Shown here one piece after another: positions 1 to 7,024 of a stretch of 64,000 nucleotides of DNA (position 1 is the stretch's first letter; each line of letters begins with the position of its first letter). This stretch comes from Streptomyces microflavus (GTDB lineage: Bacteria > Actinomycetota > Actinomycetes > Streptomycetales > Streptomycetaceae). The notes under the pieces were generated by a model, which was not told where the DNA came from, did no database searches, and saw nothing but the letters and a program-made list of their open reading frames with translations. The DNA lies in NCBI RefSeq assembly GCF_014650075.1, contig NZ_BMUG01000003.1, forward strand, positions 1-64,000, given 5' to 3'. The translations under genes and the position numbers were made by a program.

Positions 1-197
1 TCCGTGAACTCCGGGGCATCGGCGGTCAGGACCTTCACCGCACCGTGCTCACCCAGCACCCCCGCGGTCGCCTCCGCACCCGCGCCCAGCGCGAGCGCGA
101 CCGGGTCACCGATACGGCGGGCCAGCGTCAGCAGCTCCAGCGTGGGCTTGCGGACCGCACCGTCCACGTGATCGACCAGAACAAGAACTTCAGCCAT
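1..197 (-). CDS. etfA: Electron transfer flavoprotein subunit alpha (3' part cut off by window edge)
   Basis: The first 65 residues are visible, starting at the ATG complementary to 195-197 and reading MAEVLVLVDHVDGAVRKP, the usual N-terminus of actinobacterial EtfA; the FAD-binding C-terminal domain lies outside the window. EtfA pairs with EtfB to carry electrons from acyl-CoA dehydrogenases to the quinone pool through ETF dehydrogenase. It follows etfB by 61 bases on the same strand, so both are presumably transcribed from the promoter at about 1123-1164. Identification rests on the N-terminal sequence plus the adjacent etfB; I am confident of the family, but cannot judge the length or integrity of the rest. 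Confidence 0.9.
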   Translation of the reverse strand, partial: MAEVLVLVDHVDGAVRKPTLELLTLARRIGDPVALALGAGAEATAGVLGEHGAVKVLTADAPEFT

Positions 198-258
198 GAC
201 AACGCACTCCAGACGAGAAAGACAGCAGGGAAGAGAAGGGGGAAGTCGAGCGTGCGGG

Positions 259-1044
259 CTAGATGAACTTCTGGCCCGCGAGGAACTCGGCGAGCTGCTT
301 GCCGCCCTCGCCCTCGTCCTTCACGATCGTGCCCGCCGTACGCGCCGGACGCTCCGTCGCCGAATCGACCGCGGTCCACGCACCCGCCAGACCCACCTCA
401 TCCGCGTCCAGACCCAGATCGTCCAGGTCCAGGGACTGAACCGGCTTCTTCTTCGCCGCCATAATCCCCTTGAACGACGGGTAACGCGCCTCACCCGACT
501 GGTCGGTCACCGACACCACCGCCGGAAGCGAAGCCTCCAACTGCTCCGACGCCGTGTCGCCGTCACGACGGCCGGTCACCACACCACCGTCCACCGCCAC
601 CTCGGAGAGCAGCGTCACCTGCGGCACACCCAGACGCTCCGCCAGCAGAGCCGGCAGGACACCCATCACACCGTCGGTGGAGGCCATCCCGCAGATCACC
701 AGGTCGAAACCGGTCTTCTCGACCGCCTTCGCCAAAACCAGCGACGTCCCCATCACATCGGTGCCGTGCAGATCGTCGTCCTCGACGTGAACAGCCTTGT
801 CCGCACCCATCGACAACGCCTTGCGCAACGCGTCCTTGGCATCCTCCGGACCCACCGTCACCACGGTGATCTCCGCACCGTCCGCACCGTCCGCGATCTG
901 CAGCGCCTGCTCGACCGCGTACTCGTCCAGCTCCGACAGCAGACCGTCGACATCCTCACGGTCCAACGTCAGGTCATCGGCGAAATGCCGGTCACCGGTC
1001 GCGTCGGGCACGTACTTCACACAGACAACGATCCTCAAGCTCAC
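259..1044 (-). CDS. etfB: Electron transfer flavoprotein subunit beta
   Basis: A 261-residue protein, the normal EtfB length. It opens with SLRIVVCVKYVPD, and contains the adenine-nucleotide-binding fold typical of the family, with the stretch DLVICGMASTDG near residue 135-146 and FKGIMAAKKKP near 190-200, the conserved recognition-loop region for acyl-CoA dehydrogenases. The GTG start is set by AGGAGAG five bases upstream. EtfAB accepts electrons from acyl-CoA dehydrogenases; one such enzyme, a predicted methylsuccinyl-CoA dehydrogenase, is encoded at 54068-55273. The promoter carries two operator copies shared with the ccr operon, so etfB is probably repressed by the divergent TetR or its paralogue at 62244-63059. 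Confidence 0.96.
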   Translation of the reverse strand: MSLRIVVCVKYVPDATGDRHFADDLTLDREDVDGLLSELDEYAVEQALQIADGADGAEITVVTVGPEDAKDALRKALSMGADKAVHVEDDDLHGTDVMGTSLVLAKAVEKTGFDLVICGMASTDGVMGVLPALLAERLGVPQVTLLSEVAVDGGVVTGRRDGDTASEQLEASLPAVVSVTDQSGEARYPSFKGIMAAKKKPVQSLDLDDLGLDADEVGLAGAWTAVDSATERPARTAGTIVKDEGEGGKQLAEFLAGQKFI

Positions 1045-1122
1045 GCCGGCTCTCCTGCCTACCTGGGTGTGGTCCCCAGCCGATCGGGCCCGGTCCCACC
1101 TGGGAGTAGTTTCGTTAGGGTG

Positions 1123-1164
1123 ACCTTATGGTACTCAGTACCCTCTGTAAAGGTACCCAGTGCC
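1123..1164 (-). promoter_or_regulatory. etfB promoter with tandem acyl-CoA-regulon operator
   Basis: Reading the minus strand: palindrome GGCACTGGGTACC (1164-1152), then -35 TTTACA (1151-1146), a 17-base spacer holding the second palindrome GGTACTGAGTACC (1142-1130) plus one A, then -10 TAAGGT (1128-1123). The start codon of etfB is about 75 bases further. The operators also lie in front of the divergent tetR at 1197; for that gene a -10 TACGTT at 1184-1189 would give a transcript beginning at or next to the ATG (leaderless). The hexamers are matched by eye. The same architecture recurs at 1983-2025 and 60387-60428. Confidence 0.8.
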
Positions 1165-1196
1165 AAAAGTGCCCTTCCGGTGCTACGTTTCGCCGC

Positions 1197-1949
1197 ATGA
1201 GCGAGGCACGCGGACCCGAGAAGAAGGCACCCATGCGGGAGGTGCTCGCGCAGGCGGCCTTCCAGCTCTTCCTTGAGCGGGGCTTCGAGCGGACGACGGT
1301 CGACGACATCGTGGCGCGGGCCGGGGTGGGGCGGCGCTCCTTCTTCCGGTACTTCCCCTCGAAGGAGGACGTGGTCTTCCCGGACCATGAGCGCTGTCTC
1401 GCCGAGATGACCGAGTTCCTGGCCGCCGTGGACGACAGTGATCCGGTGGGCGCGGTGTGCGACGCGGCGCGGATCGTGCTGCGGATGTACGCGGCCGACC
1501 CCGAGTTCTCCGTACAGCGCTACCGGCTCACCCGTGAGGTGCCCGGACTGCGGACGTACGAACTGTCGGTGGTGCGCCGCTACGAGCAGACGCTCGCCGG
1601 TCATCTCCGGGGCCGGTTCGGCGCGGACGGTGACGGGGAGTTGCGGGCCGAGGTGATCGCCGCCTCCGTGGTCGCCGCGCACAACAACGGGCTGCGGCTG
1701 TGGCTGCGTTCGGGGGGTGCAGGGGATCCCGAGGCGGCTGTGGACCATGCGCTCGATCTGGTGCGGGGTGTGTGGGAGCGGCCCGCCGGGCCCTCGCCCG
1801 CGCGGGAGAAGCCCGCCCTGCCGGCGGCCGGGCCGTCCGGCATCACCGCGGGGTCCGGCGACAACGAGGTCATCGTCATGGTCGCGTCCAAAGGGACGCC
1901 GATGTGGCGGGTCGTGCAGCAGATCGAGGCAGCCGTCGGCGAGAGCTGA
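1197..1949 (+). CDS. TetR family transcriptional regulator, divergent from etfB
   Basis: A 250-residue TetR protein. The helix-turn-helix spans about residues 20-60 (FERTTVDDIVARAG, then RRSFFRYFPSKEDVVFP). The ligand-binding domain contains the stretch MYAADPEFSVQRYRLTREVP, which is strikingly like MYAAKPAVSVARYKLTREVP in the TetR encoded at 62244-63059; both also share a C-terminal tail (NEVIVMVASKGTP here). The ATG at 1197 gives the natural N-terminus; upstream in-frame codons run through the operators and are rejected. Being divergent from etfB across two operators, it is the best candidate to be both autoregulated and the repressor of etfB, the DUF35 gene and ccr, presumably with a short acyl-CoA as ligand (inference). 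Confidence 0.92.
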   Translation: MSEARGPEKKAPMREVLAQAAFQLFLERGFERTTVDDIVARAGVGRRSFFRYFPSKEDVVFPDHERCLAEMTEFLAAVDDSDPVGAVCDAARIVLRMYAADPEFSVQRYRLTREVPGLRTYELSVVRRYEQTLAGHLRGRFGADGDGELRAEVIAASVVAAHNNGLRLWLRSGGAGDPEAAVDHALDLVRGVWERPAGPSPAREKPALPAAGPSGITAGSGDNEVIVMVASKGTPMWRVVQQIEAAVGES

Positions 1950-1982
1950 GCGGGTGCACGCAGTAAGAACCCGGTAATAATC

Positions 1983-2025
1983 GGCACTCAGTGCCTTTAC
2001 TCTCCGGCACTCAGTGCCATATGGT
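1983..2025 (+). promoter_or_regulatory. Promoter of the DUF35 gene with two identical operator copies
   Basis: Two perfect copies of GGCACTCAGTGCC lie at 1983-1995 and 2006-2018, centres 23 bp apart. Between them is TTTACT (1996-2001) as -35; after the second copy comes one A and TATGGT (2020-2025) as -10. Spacing and order match the etfB and ccr promoters. Transcription should start near 2032, giving a leader of about 50 bases before the GTG at 2083. Confidence 0.82.
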
Positions 2026-2082
2026 GCGGACGCGCCGTCAGCCAGGTGCGGCGCGTCCGAGTCGAGCGCAGGGGGTCGATCC

Positions 2083-2466
2083 GTGTCTCAGGCAGGAATG
2101 GGCACCGTCCAGAAGACGCACGAGGAGTGCGGCCTCTCCTACAACCGCTGCCGCTGGTGCGGCACCGCCTCCTTCCGGCGGCTGCTGTGCCCGGTGTGCG
2201 CGTCGAGCGAACTGGAGCCGGAACGCACCACCGGCCACGGGGTGGTCGTACGGACCGCCGTGGTTCACCGCTACACCGAGGCAGCGCGCAACGAGTCCCT
2301 GGTCCGCTTCCCCGAGGGGTTCGTCTTCCGCTGCCAGGTCGTCGGCGCCGCACCGCAGATGGTGGCCGTCGGCGCCCGTGTGAAGCCCCTCGCGGGGGAG
2401 GAACCGGAGTCGGGCGCGGTGGTTCTGGAGCTCTGCGAGCCGCCCGTACGCAACGACTGGGCCTGA
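2083..2466 (+). CDS. DUF35 zinc-ribbon/OB-fold protein of acyl-CoA metabolism
   Basis: A 127-residue protein with an N-terminal rubredoxin-like zinc ribbon (CRWCG and CPVCAS, around residues 20-40) followed by a small OB-fold with FPEGFVFRCQVVG. This is the DUF35 family, whose members assist thiolase-fold, HMG-CoA-synthase-type or MaoC enzymes, for instance PhlB in the phloroglucinol acyltransferase PhlACB. I chose GTG 2083 because GGGGG at 2071-2075 is correctly spaced; the longer in-frame start at 2014 falls inside the operator. No thiolase lies beside it, so its partner is unknown: candidates are the ketosynthase-fold enzymes of the convergent macrotetrolide operon or enzymes of the co-regulated ccr operon. 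It is single-cistronic. Confidence 0.85.
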   Translation: MSQAGMGTVQKTHEECGLSYNRCRWCGTASFRRLLCPVCASSELEPERTTGHGVVVRTAVVHRYTEAARNESLVRFPEGFVFRCQVVGAAPQMVAVGARVKPLAGEEPESGAVVLELCEPPVRNDWA

Positions 2467-2478
2467 CGCGCCGGGAAC

Positions 2479-2516
2479 GCCCGCGCCCCGGCCACGTACG
2501 GCCTGTGAGCGCGGGC
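2479..2516. terminator. GC-rich hairpin between convergent genes
   Basis: GCCCGCGC at 2479-2486 pairs with GCGCGGGC at 2509-2516, and an inner GGCC/GGCC arm pair closes the middle. There is no T-run, as usual in Streptomyces. It lies between the DUF35 gene and the convergent DJ-1 gene. Two imperfect copies of GGCGGTCCGGTGCCGG follow at about 2514-2575. Confidence 0.45.
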
Positions 2517-2583
2517 GGTCCGGTGCCGGTCGAGCGGCGGCCGTGGGGCAGGCGGCCGGGCGGTCCGGTGCCGGCCGGGGCCG

Positions 2584-3279
2584 TCAGCCGATCCGCTTGA
2601 GCAGCTCCTCGGCCAGCGGGGCGGAGGACGCCGGGTTCTGACCGGTCACCAGGTTCCGGTCGACGATCACGAACGGCGCCCAGGGCTCGCCCTCCTGGAA
2701 GTCCGCGCCGAGCTCCACGAGCCGGTCCTGGAGCAGCCACTTGGCCTTCTCCGCGAAGCCCGCCTGGGTCTCCTCGGCGTTGGTGAAGCCGGTCAGCCGG
2801 TAGCCGGCGAACGCGTTGGCGCCGTCGGGTCCGGTGGCGGCGAGCAGTGCCGCCGGGGCGTGGCAGACGACGCCGAGCGGCTTGCCCGACGCCAGGGCCT
2901 CGGTGAGCAGCCGCCCGGACACGGGGTCCACCGCGAGGTCCTCCATCGGGCCGTGTCCGCCGGGGTAGAAGACGGCGTCGTACGCGTCCAGGTCCACGTC
3001 CTCCAGCGCGACCGGCCGTCGCAGCTCCTCGAACGCCTCCAGCCCGGCCGCCACCTTGTCGGCGCCCTCCTGGCCGCCGTTGACATCGGGTGCCAGGCTG
3101 CCGCGGTCCACGGTGGGGACGACGCCGCCCGGGGTGGCGACGACCACCTCGTGACCGGCTCCGGTGAACGCCTGGTACGGGGCCACGGCCTCCTCGGCCC
3201 AGAAGCCCGTGGGGTGGGCCGTGCCGTCCGCCAGGGTCCAGTGGTCCGCGCCGGTCACCACGAAAAGGATCTTTGCCAT
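2584..3279 (-). CDS. DJ-1/PfpI (Hsp31-like) family protein
   Basis: A 231-residue type 1 glutamine-amidotransferase-fold protein. The nucleophile elbow is GVVCHAPAALL (about residues 134-144, Cys followed by His), and GGHGPMEDL precedes it; the early ADHWTLADGTAHPTGFWAEE block supplies the conserved glutamate. Such proteins act as glyoxalase III or deglycase/chaperones on reactive carbonyls. The start is placed at ATG 3279, nine bases after GGAG; the ATG at 3288 directly abuts that GGAG and is less likely. It lies 205 bases downstream of the amidohydrolase gene and may be the last gene of that transcript or independent. The substrate cannot be told from sequence. Confidence 0.9.
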   Translation of the reverse strand: MAKILFVVTGADHWTLADGTAHPTGFWAEEAVAPYQAFTGAGHEVVVATPGGVVPTVDRGSLAPDVNGGQEGADKVAAGLEAFEELRRPVALEDVDLDAYDAVFYPGGHGPMEDLAVDPVSGRLLTEALASGKPLGVVCHAPAALLAATGPDGANAFAGYRLTGFTNAEETQAGFAEKAKWLLQDRLVELGADFQEGEPWAPFVIVDRNLVTGQNPASSAPLAEELLKRIG

Positions 3280-3484
3280 GTCGTACATCTCCGTCGGTCG
3301 GGGTGGGCTGACCCGGCCGACCGTAGGCCCGGTCCGGCCAGGATCCGCGTCCGGCCGACGTGTGCCGGAAAGTGGGTTCCGACGGGTCGGTGGTGATCGG
3401 CCGGACGGCGGATCGTCTGCCCGCCGCAGCCCGTCCGAATCATCCGGAGGCTTCCGGCGAACCGCCCGGAGGTTCCGGGGCGGC

Positions 3485-4534
3485 TCAGCCCGCGCGCGTT
3501 CCCGCCGCGCGGGCGGCCAGCGCCTCCGCGTTGCCCGAGAGCCAGGCGGTGATCACCTCGGCGGGCAGCGCCAGCGCGGCAAGCTCATCGGCCAGGGAAC
3601 CGGTCGGGCCCGGATTGACCCAGGTCGAGGTGCCGAAAAGGACCCGGTCGCGGGCCATTCCCCGGGCGTGGTGGAGCAGCGGCTCCCAGCCCGAGCCGGG
3701 CTTCGGCATGTGCCGGGGCCGGTGCGAGGAGAACTCCAGGAAGACCCCCGGGTGCCGGGCGGCGGTGAGCAGCATCTCCTGCACATCGGGCCAGCCCGCG
3801 TGCCCGGCGACCAGCACCAGCTCGCGGTGGCGGCCCGCCAGCGTCTCGACCGTACGCCAGCTCCCCAGGCCGCTGGGGTGGCTGCGGGAGAAGTGGTGCC
3901 CGGTGTGCAGCCAGACCGGCAGCCCCGCCGCAGCCGCCGCGTCCCAGACCGGGGAGAACCGCGGATCGGCCGGGTCGGTGCCGTCCAGGAAGGGGATCAC
4001 GCACAGCCCGGTCGCCCCGGCGGCCGCCGACCGCTCCAGCTCGCGCAGGGCGTCGGCCGGGTCGCGCAGGGAGAGTCCGGCCCAGACCTGGACGCGGTCG
4101 GTGACGCCCCGGACCGTCTCCAGCAGCCACTCGTTGACGGTACGGCCGTCCGGCAGCCGCTCCGGCGACCCCATCGCGAACTCGCCCGTCACGCCCTGCC
4201 GTTCCCGGTCGGCGAGGTGGGCGGTCAGGTCGAAGGGGGGCCGGCCGGGCGGCAGGAGCACGTCGACCGCGTCCTGGCGGCGCACGGCCAGGGCGTCGCG
4301 GTACGCGGTGTGCGAGGCGCCGAAGTACCGGCAGAACGAGGCGGAGAAGACGTCCAGGTACTCGGGAGCGTTCTCGCCCAGCCGGTTGAGGTACACCCGC
4401 CACCCGGCGTCGTCGTACACCAGCGAGCAGGCGTCCACGACCGGCGGCCGGACCCGGACACCGGCGTCCGCCACGGCGGTGGCGGTCGCTGTTCCGTTGC
4501 TGGTAGCGGGGCCGGACGACAGGTTCACGGTCAC
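3485..4534 (-). CDS. Amidohydrolase-fold protein lacking its metal ligands
   Basis: 349 residues resembling the Amidohydro_2 TIM-barrel family, with the barrel-strand histidines in VWLHTGHH (His210) and VAGHAGWPD (His245). The N-terminal metal-binding signature Asp-x-His-x-His is replaced by VDACSLVY (33-40), and the terminal catalytic aspartate, normally in FGTD or FGSD, is Ser303 in LFGTSTW. A metal-dependent hydrolase reaction is therefore doubtful; it may be a decarboxylase-like relative, a binding protein or inactive. It sits 91 bases after the MarR gene, on the same strand as the macrotetrolide operon, and may be its tail. The gap to the MarR gene is filled by a tandem repeat. Confidence 0.75.
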   Translation of the reverse strand: MTVNLSSGPATSNGTATATAVADAGVRVRPPVVDACSLVYDDAGWRVYLNRLGENAPEYLDVFSASFCRYFGASHTAYRDALAVRRQDAVDVLLPPGRPPFDLTAHLADRERQGVTGEFAMGSPERLPDGRTVNEWLLETVRGVTDRVQVWAGLSLRDPADALRELERSAAAGATGLCVIPFLDGTDPADPRFSPVWDAAAAAGLPVWLHTGHHFSRSHPSGLGSWRTVETLAGRHRELVLVAGHAGWPDVQEMLLTAARHPGVFLEFSSHRPRHMPKPGSGWEPLLHHARGMARDRVLFGTSTWVNPGPTGSLADELAALALPAEVITAWLSGNAEALAARAAGTRAG

Positions 4535-4550
4535 TCCATCACGAGGGGGC

Positions 4551-4640
4551 GGCGGCGCGGTGCGAAGGCGTACGCGAGTGGTTCAGGAGGCGGCGCGGTG
4601 CGAAGCCGTACGGGCGGGGCTCGGTTCAGGAGGCGGCGCG
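4551..4640. repeat. Imperfect tandem repeat spanning the MarR stop codon
   Basis: GGCGGCGCGGTGCGAAG, continuing for 24 bases, occurs at 4551-4574 and again, with one mismatch, at 4589-4612; a third partial copy, GGCGGCGCG, is at 4632-4640. GTTCAGGA precedes the second and third copies. The last copy encodes the C-terminal residues and stop of the MarR protein on the minus strand, so the intergenic copies look like duplicated 3' ends of that gene. Confidence 0.7.
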
Positions 4641-5135
4641 CCGGGCCTCCCAGTCGGCCACCAGCGCCTCGGTCTGCTCCACGAAGCCGCTGAACAGGGT
4701 GGCGAGCGAGGCCAGCCGGTCCCGGGCCTCGCCCCGCGCCACCGGGATGCCCGAGCTCAGCGTCTCGGTGAACTTGCGCATATGGGCGTTGTTCACCAGC
4801 AGCAGGTGCTGGAGGTCGCCGACCGCCTCGTAATCGATGCGCCGGCTGCCGGGCCTGGTGGAGCGCCGCACCAGGGTCCAGGACTCCAACTGGCGTGCCG
4901 CCACACTCAGTCCGCTCTTGGCCTGCCCGAGCTCGCGGGTCATGGTGTCGAGGTCCACCGGCTTGTTGCGCAGCAGGAGGTAGCCGAAGAGGCGCCCGGT
5001 GGCCTGGGGGAGCCCCCAGCGCTCCATCAGCGAGCCCATTTCGCTGATGAAGGCGGCTTCCGCGTCGCTGAACCCGTCGGAGCCGGGGGCCGGGGAGGGC
5101 TCGGCGTCGGTGGTGGTGTCGTCGTGGTCAGTCAT
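4626..5135 (-). CDS. GbsR/MarR family transcriptional regulator
   Basis: 169 residues. After a disordered acidic N-terminus (about 1-22) comes a GbsR-like winged helix-turn-helix: FISEMGSLMERWGLPQATGRLFGYLLL, then LGQAKSGLSVAARQLESW as the recognition helix region and RRSTRPGSRRIDYEA as the wing. Its ATG overlaps the stop of the upstream esterase gene by 8 bases (ATGACTGA), so the two are translationally coupled. Because that esterase is the predicted macrotetrolide self-resistance enzyme, this regulator probably senses the product or a pathway intermediate. It may act at the operon promoter near 22300 (inference). Confidence 0.88.
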   Translation of the reverse strand: MTDHDDTTTDAEPSPAPGSDGFSDAEAAFISEMGSLMERWGLPQATGRLFGYLLLRNKPVDLDTMTRELGQAKSGLSVAARQLESWTLVRRSTRPGSRRIDYEAVGDLQHLLLVNNAHMRKFTETLSSGIPVARGEARDRLASLATLFSGFVEQTEALVADWEARRAAS

Positions 5136-6039
5136 GGTCTCGCTGGGTTCTCAGGCCTTCGGGAAGGCGAAGGAAGGCGACGGTCAGCCGGTTGACCTCG
5201 TCGGGACGGTCCAGATTGGCGACGTGTCCGGCGCCGGGGATCACATGGAACTCGCTGTTCGGATCGCGTTCGCTCCACCGTTCCATCGCCGAGCGGATGT
5301 TACCCGTGCTGTCGTGTTCACCGCAGATCAGGAGCTCGGGCTTCTCGACACGGTAGTCGGGGGAGGGGTCGACCGCGCGGGTCATACCGTCCCAGGTGGT
5401 GAGGAAGGAGCGCCGCCCGTTCGCCGCGAAGGCCTCGCGCAGATACTCCTGGGCCCCGGGGTCCTCGGCCGACGCCCGGGCCATCCAACGGGTCAGCCGG
5501 CGGTAGGGCAGCAGCCGCATGAGGGTGCGGGAGAAGGCCAGGCGCCGCCGCTCGCCCCGGGTGATGGGGAGGGTGCTGGACGTGGAGCCGATCACCACGA
5601 GCGCGGCGACCTCCTCGGGCCGCCGGCGCAGGTACTCCTGGGCGATGTTGCCGCCCATCGACTGCCCCAGCAGGACCACGGGCCTGCGCACGTCGGCCGC
5701 GTCCAGCACCGCCCCCAGGTCCCGCGCCGCGTAGCCGGTCCGGAATCTGCCGGTGCCGGAGGCGGACGCGCCGTGATAGCGCACGTCCCAGCGCAGGGTG
5801 CGGTAGCCCGCGCCGACCAGGGCCGGGATCTGCGGGTCGAACATGCGGTGGTCGGCCCCGGCGCCGTGGGTGAGGGCGACCGCCGGGCGGTCGGCCCCTC
5901 CGGCGGTCCAGTAGTGCAGCCGGGCGCCGGAGACGTCGACGCTGTGCGCCGTCTCCTCGACCCCGGTGCCGCCGGTGGACAGGAGGGGCGACGGGGGCGG
6001 GCTGGCCTCCGGCCGGTGGTGCCGCATCGCTTCGTTCAT
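5128..6039 (-). CDS. nonR: Alpha/beta-hydrolase, likely macrotetrolide-hydrolysing self-resistance esterase (NonR-like)
   Basis: 303 residues with a complete serine-hydrolase triad: nucleophile in LLGQSMGGN, acid in LLICGEHDS, histidine in GAGHVANLD, plus the oxyanion stretch HGAGADHRMF. No signal peptide is seen, so it is cytoplasmic. In Streptomyces griseus the nonactin/tetranactin resistance gene nonR encodes an esterase next to nonS; here the hydrolase likewise follows a crotonase and an acyl-CoA ligase. It would linearise macrotetrolides by ester hydrolysis. It lies 91 bases after the crotonase gene and overlaps the regulator gene. The symbol comes from family plus gene order, and a different ester substrate cannot be excluded. 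Confidence 0.72.
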   Translation of the reverse strand: MNEAMRHHRPEASPPPSPLLSTGGTGVEETAHSVDVSGARLHYWTAGGADRPAVALTHGAGADHRMFDPQIPALVGAGYRTLRWDVRYHGASASGTGRFRTGYAARDLGAVLDAADVRRPVVLLGQSMGGNIAQEYLRRRPEEVAALVVIGSTSSTLPITRGERRRLAFSRTLMRLLPYRRLTRWMARASAEDPGAQEYLREAFAANGRRSFLTTWDGMTRAVDPSPDYRVEKPELLICGEHDSTGNIRSAMERWSERDPNSEFHVIPGAGHVANLDRPDEVNRLTVAFLRLPEGLRTQRDHD

Positions 6040-6130
6040 CGGAATCAGAATACTCTCATCGTTGCGGTCGCAGAGGGAGGCAGCCCACCGCGCCGAGTCG
6101 CGGCAGCGGTGGCCGGACCCCGAATCCCCG

Positions 6131-7024
6131 TCAGCCGCCGGTGAAGCGCGGCGGCCGCTTCTCCGCGAACGCGGCCATCCCTTCCCGGGCGTCGGCCACC
6201 GTGGCGTGCGTCTTGAGGTGGTATGCGTCCTGGATCCGCAGACCGTACTCGGCCGGCTGCCCCCAGCTCCGCTCCCGCAACTCCTTGAACAGCCCCACCG
6301 AAGCGGTCGGCAGCGCGGCGAACCGGCCGGTCAGCTCGGCCAGTTCGCGGTCGAAGTCCTCCGGTGCGCAGAGCCGGTCGAACAGTCCCAGGCGCACCGC
6401 CTCGTCCCCCGAGACCATCCGCCCGGTGAGGTAGATCTCCGTCGCCCGCGCCGGACCGGTCAGCCGGGACATCAGGACCACGTTCCCCACATGCCCGACC
6501 CCGGCCAGGCAGCTGCCGATCGAGGCGCGGGTGTCCGCCAGCCGGAAGTCGGCGGCGCAGGCGATCTCCGCCCCCGCCCCCGCCGCCGCCCCGGTCAGCC
6601 CCACGACCACCGGCTTCGGCAGGTGCAGGATCGCCTCGCAGACCCGCAGATAGTGCGCGTCCGAGGTGATCGGGTCGAAGGGGGTGTCCACCCGGTCGCC
6701 CAGCCGCCACCGCCGTACGCTCTCCACGTCGTCGCCCGCGCAGAACGCCCCGCCGCTCCCGGTGATCACGACCGTACGCACCCGGGGGTCGTCGCCCGCG
6801 CACATCAGGCCGAGCAGCAGATGACGGGAGAGCGTCAGATCGAGGCTGTTGCGGCGGTGCGGCCGGTCCAGCGTCAGCGTGGCGACCCCGCCCGCCAGCG
6901 AGGCACGCAGCGGTACGTCCTCCTTGCCGTCCACCCGGTCCGCGAAGTCCGCGAACGACTCGGTGGCCGCCCCGGCCCACTCGGCCGCCGGCTCCTGGCC
7001 CGTCGGGAACGCTTCCTGGCTCAT
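6131..7024 (-). CDS. nonS: Crotonase-fold enzyme, likely nonactate synthase (NonS-like)
   Basis: 297 residues of enoyl-CoA hydratase fold. The oxyanion-hole segments are present (GAFCAGDDVES at about 92-103; GAAAGAGAEIACAAD at 145-159). Glu153 matches the first catalytic glutamate (Glu144 of rat enoyl-CoA hydratase), but the second, normally in a Gln-Pro-Glu motif, is replaced: the sequence reads ASIGSCLAGVG, with Leu173 at that position. Loss of the water-activating glutamate fits NonS, which adds a substrate hydroxyl to an enoyl thioester to form the tetrahydrofuran ring of nonactic acid. The ATG at 7024 overlaps the ligase stop by 4 bases; the longer frame upstream is only read-through of the ligase. 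Confidence 0.75.
   Translation of the reverse strand: MSQEAFPTGQEPAAEWAGAATESFADFADRVDGKEDVPLRASLAGGVATLTLDRPHRRNSLDLTLSRHLLLGLMCAGDDPRVRTVVITGSGGAFCAGDDVESVRRWRLGDRVDTPFDPITSDAHYLRVCEAILHLPKPVVVGLTGAAAGAGAEIACAADFRLADTRASIGSCLAGVGHVGNVVLMSRLTGPARATEIYLTGRMVSGDEAVRLGLFDRLCAPEDFDRELAELTGRFAALPTASVGLFKELRERSWGQPAEYGLRIQDAYHLKTHATVADAREGMAAFAEKRPPRFTGG

Noticed and set aside
4861..4920. CCACACTCAGTCCG inside the MarR gene resembling the 13-bp operator
   Set aside because: Inside coding sequence, lacks the inverted arms and any paired copy.
3164..5195. Two long plus-strand open frames (509 and 611 residues)
   Set aside because: Arg/Pro/Ser-rich translations without domains, opposite the amidohydrolase and MarR genes; no ribosome sites.
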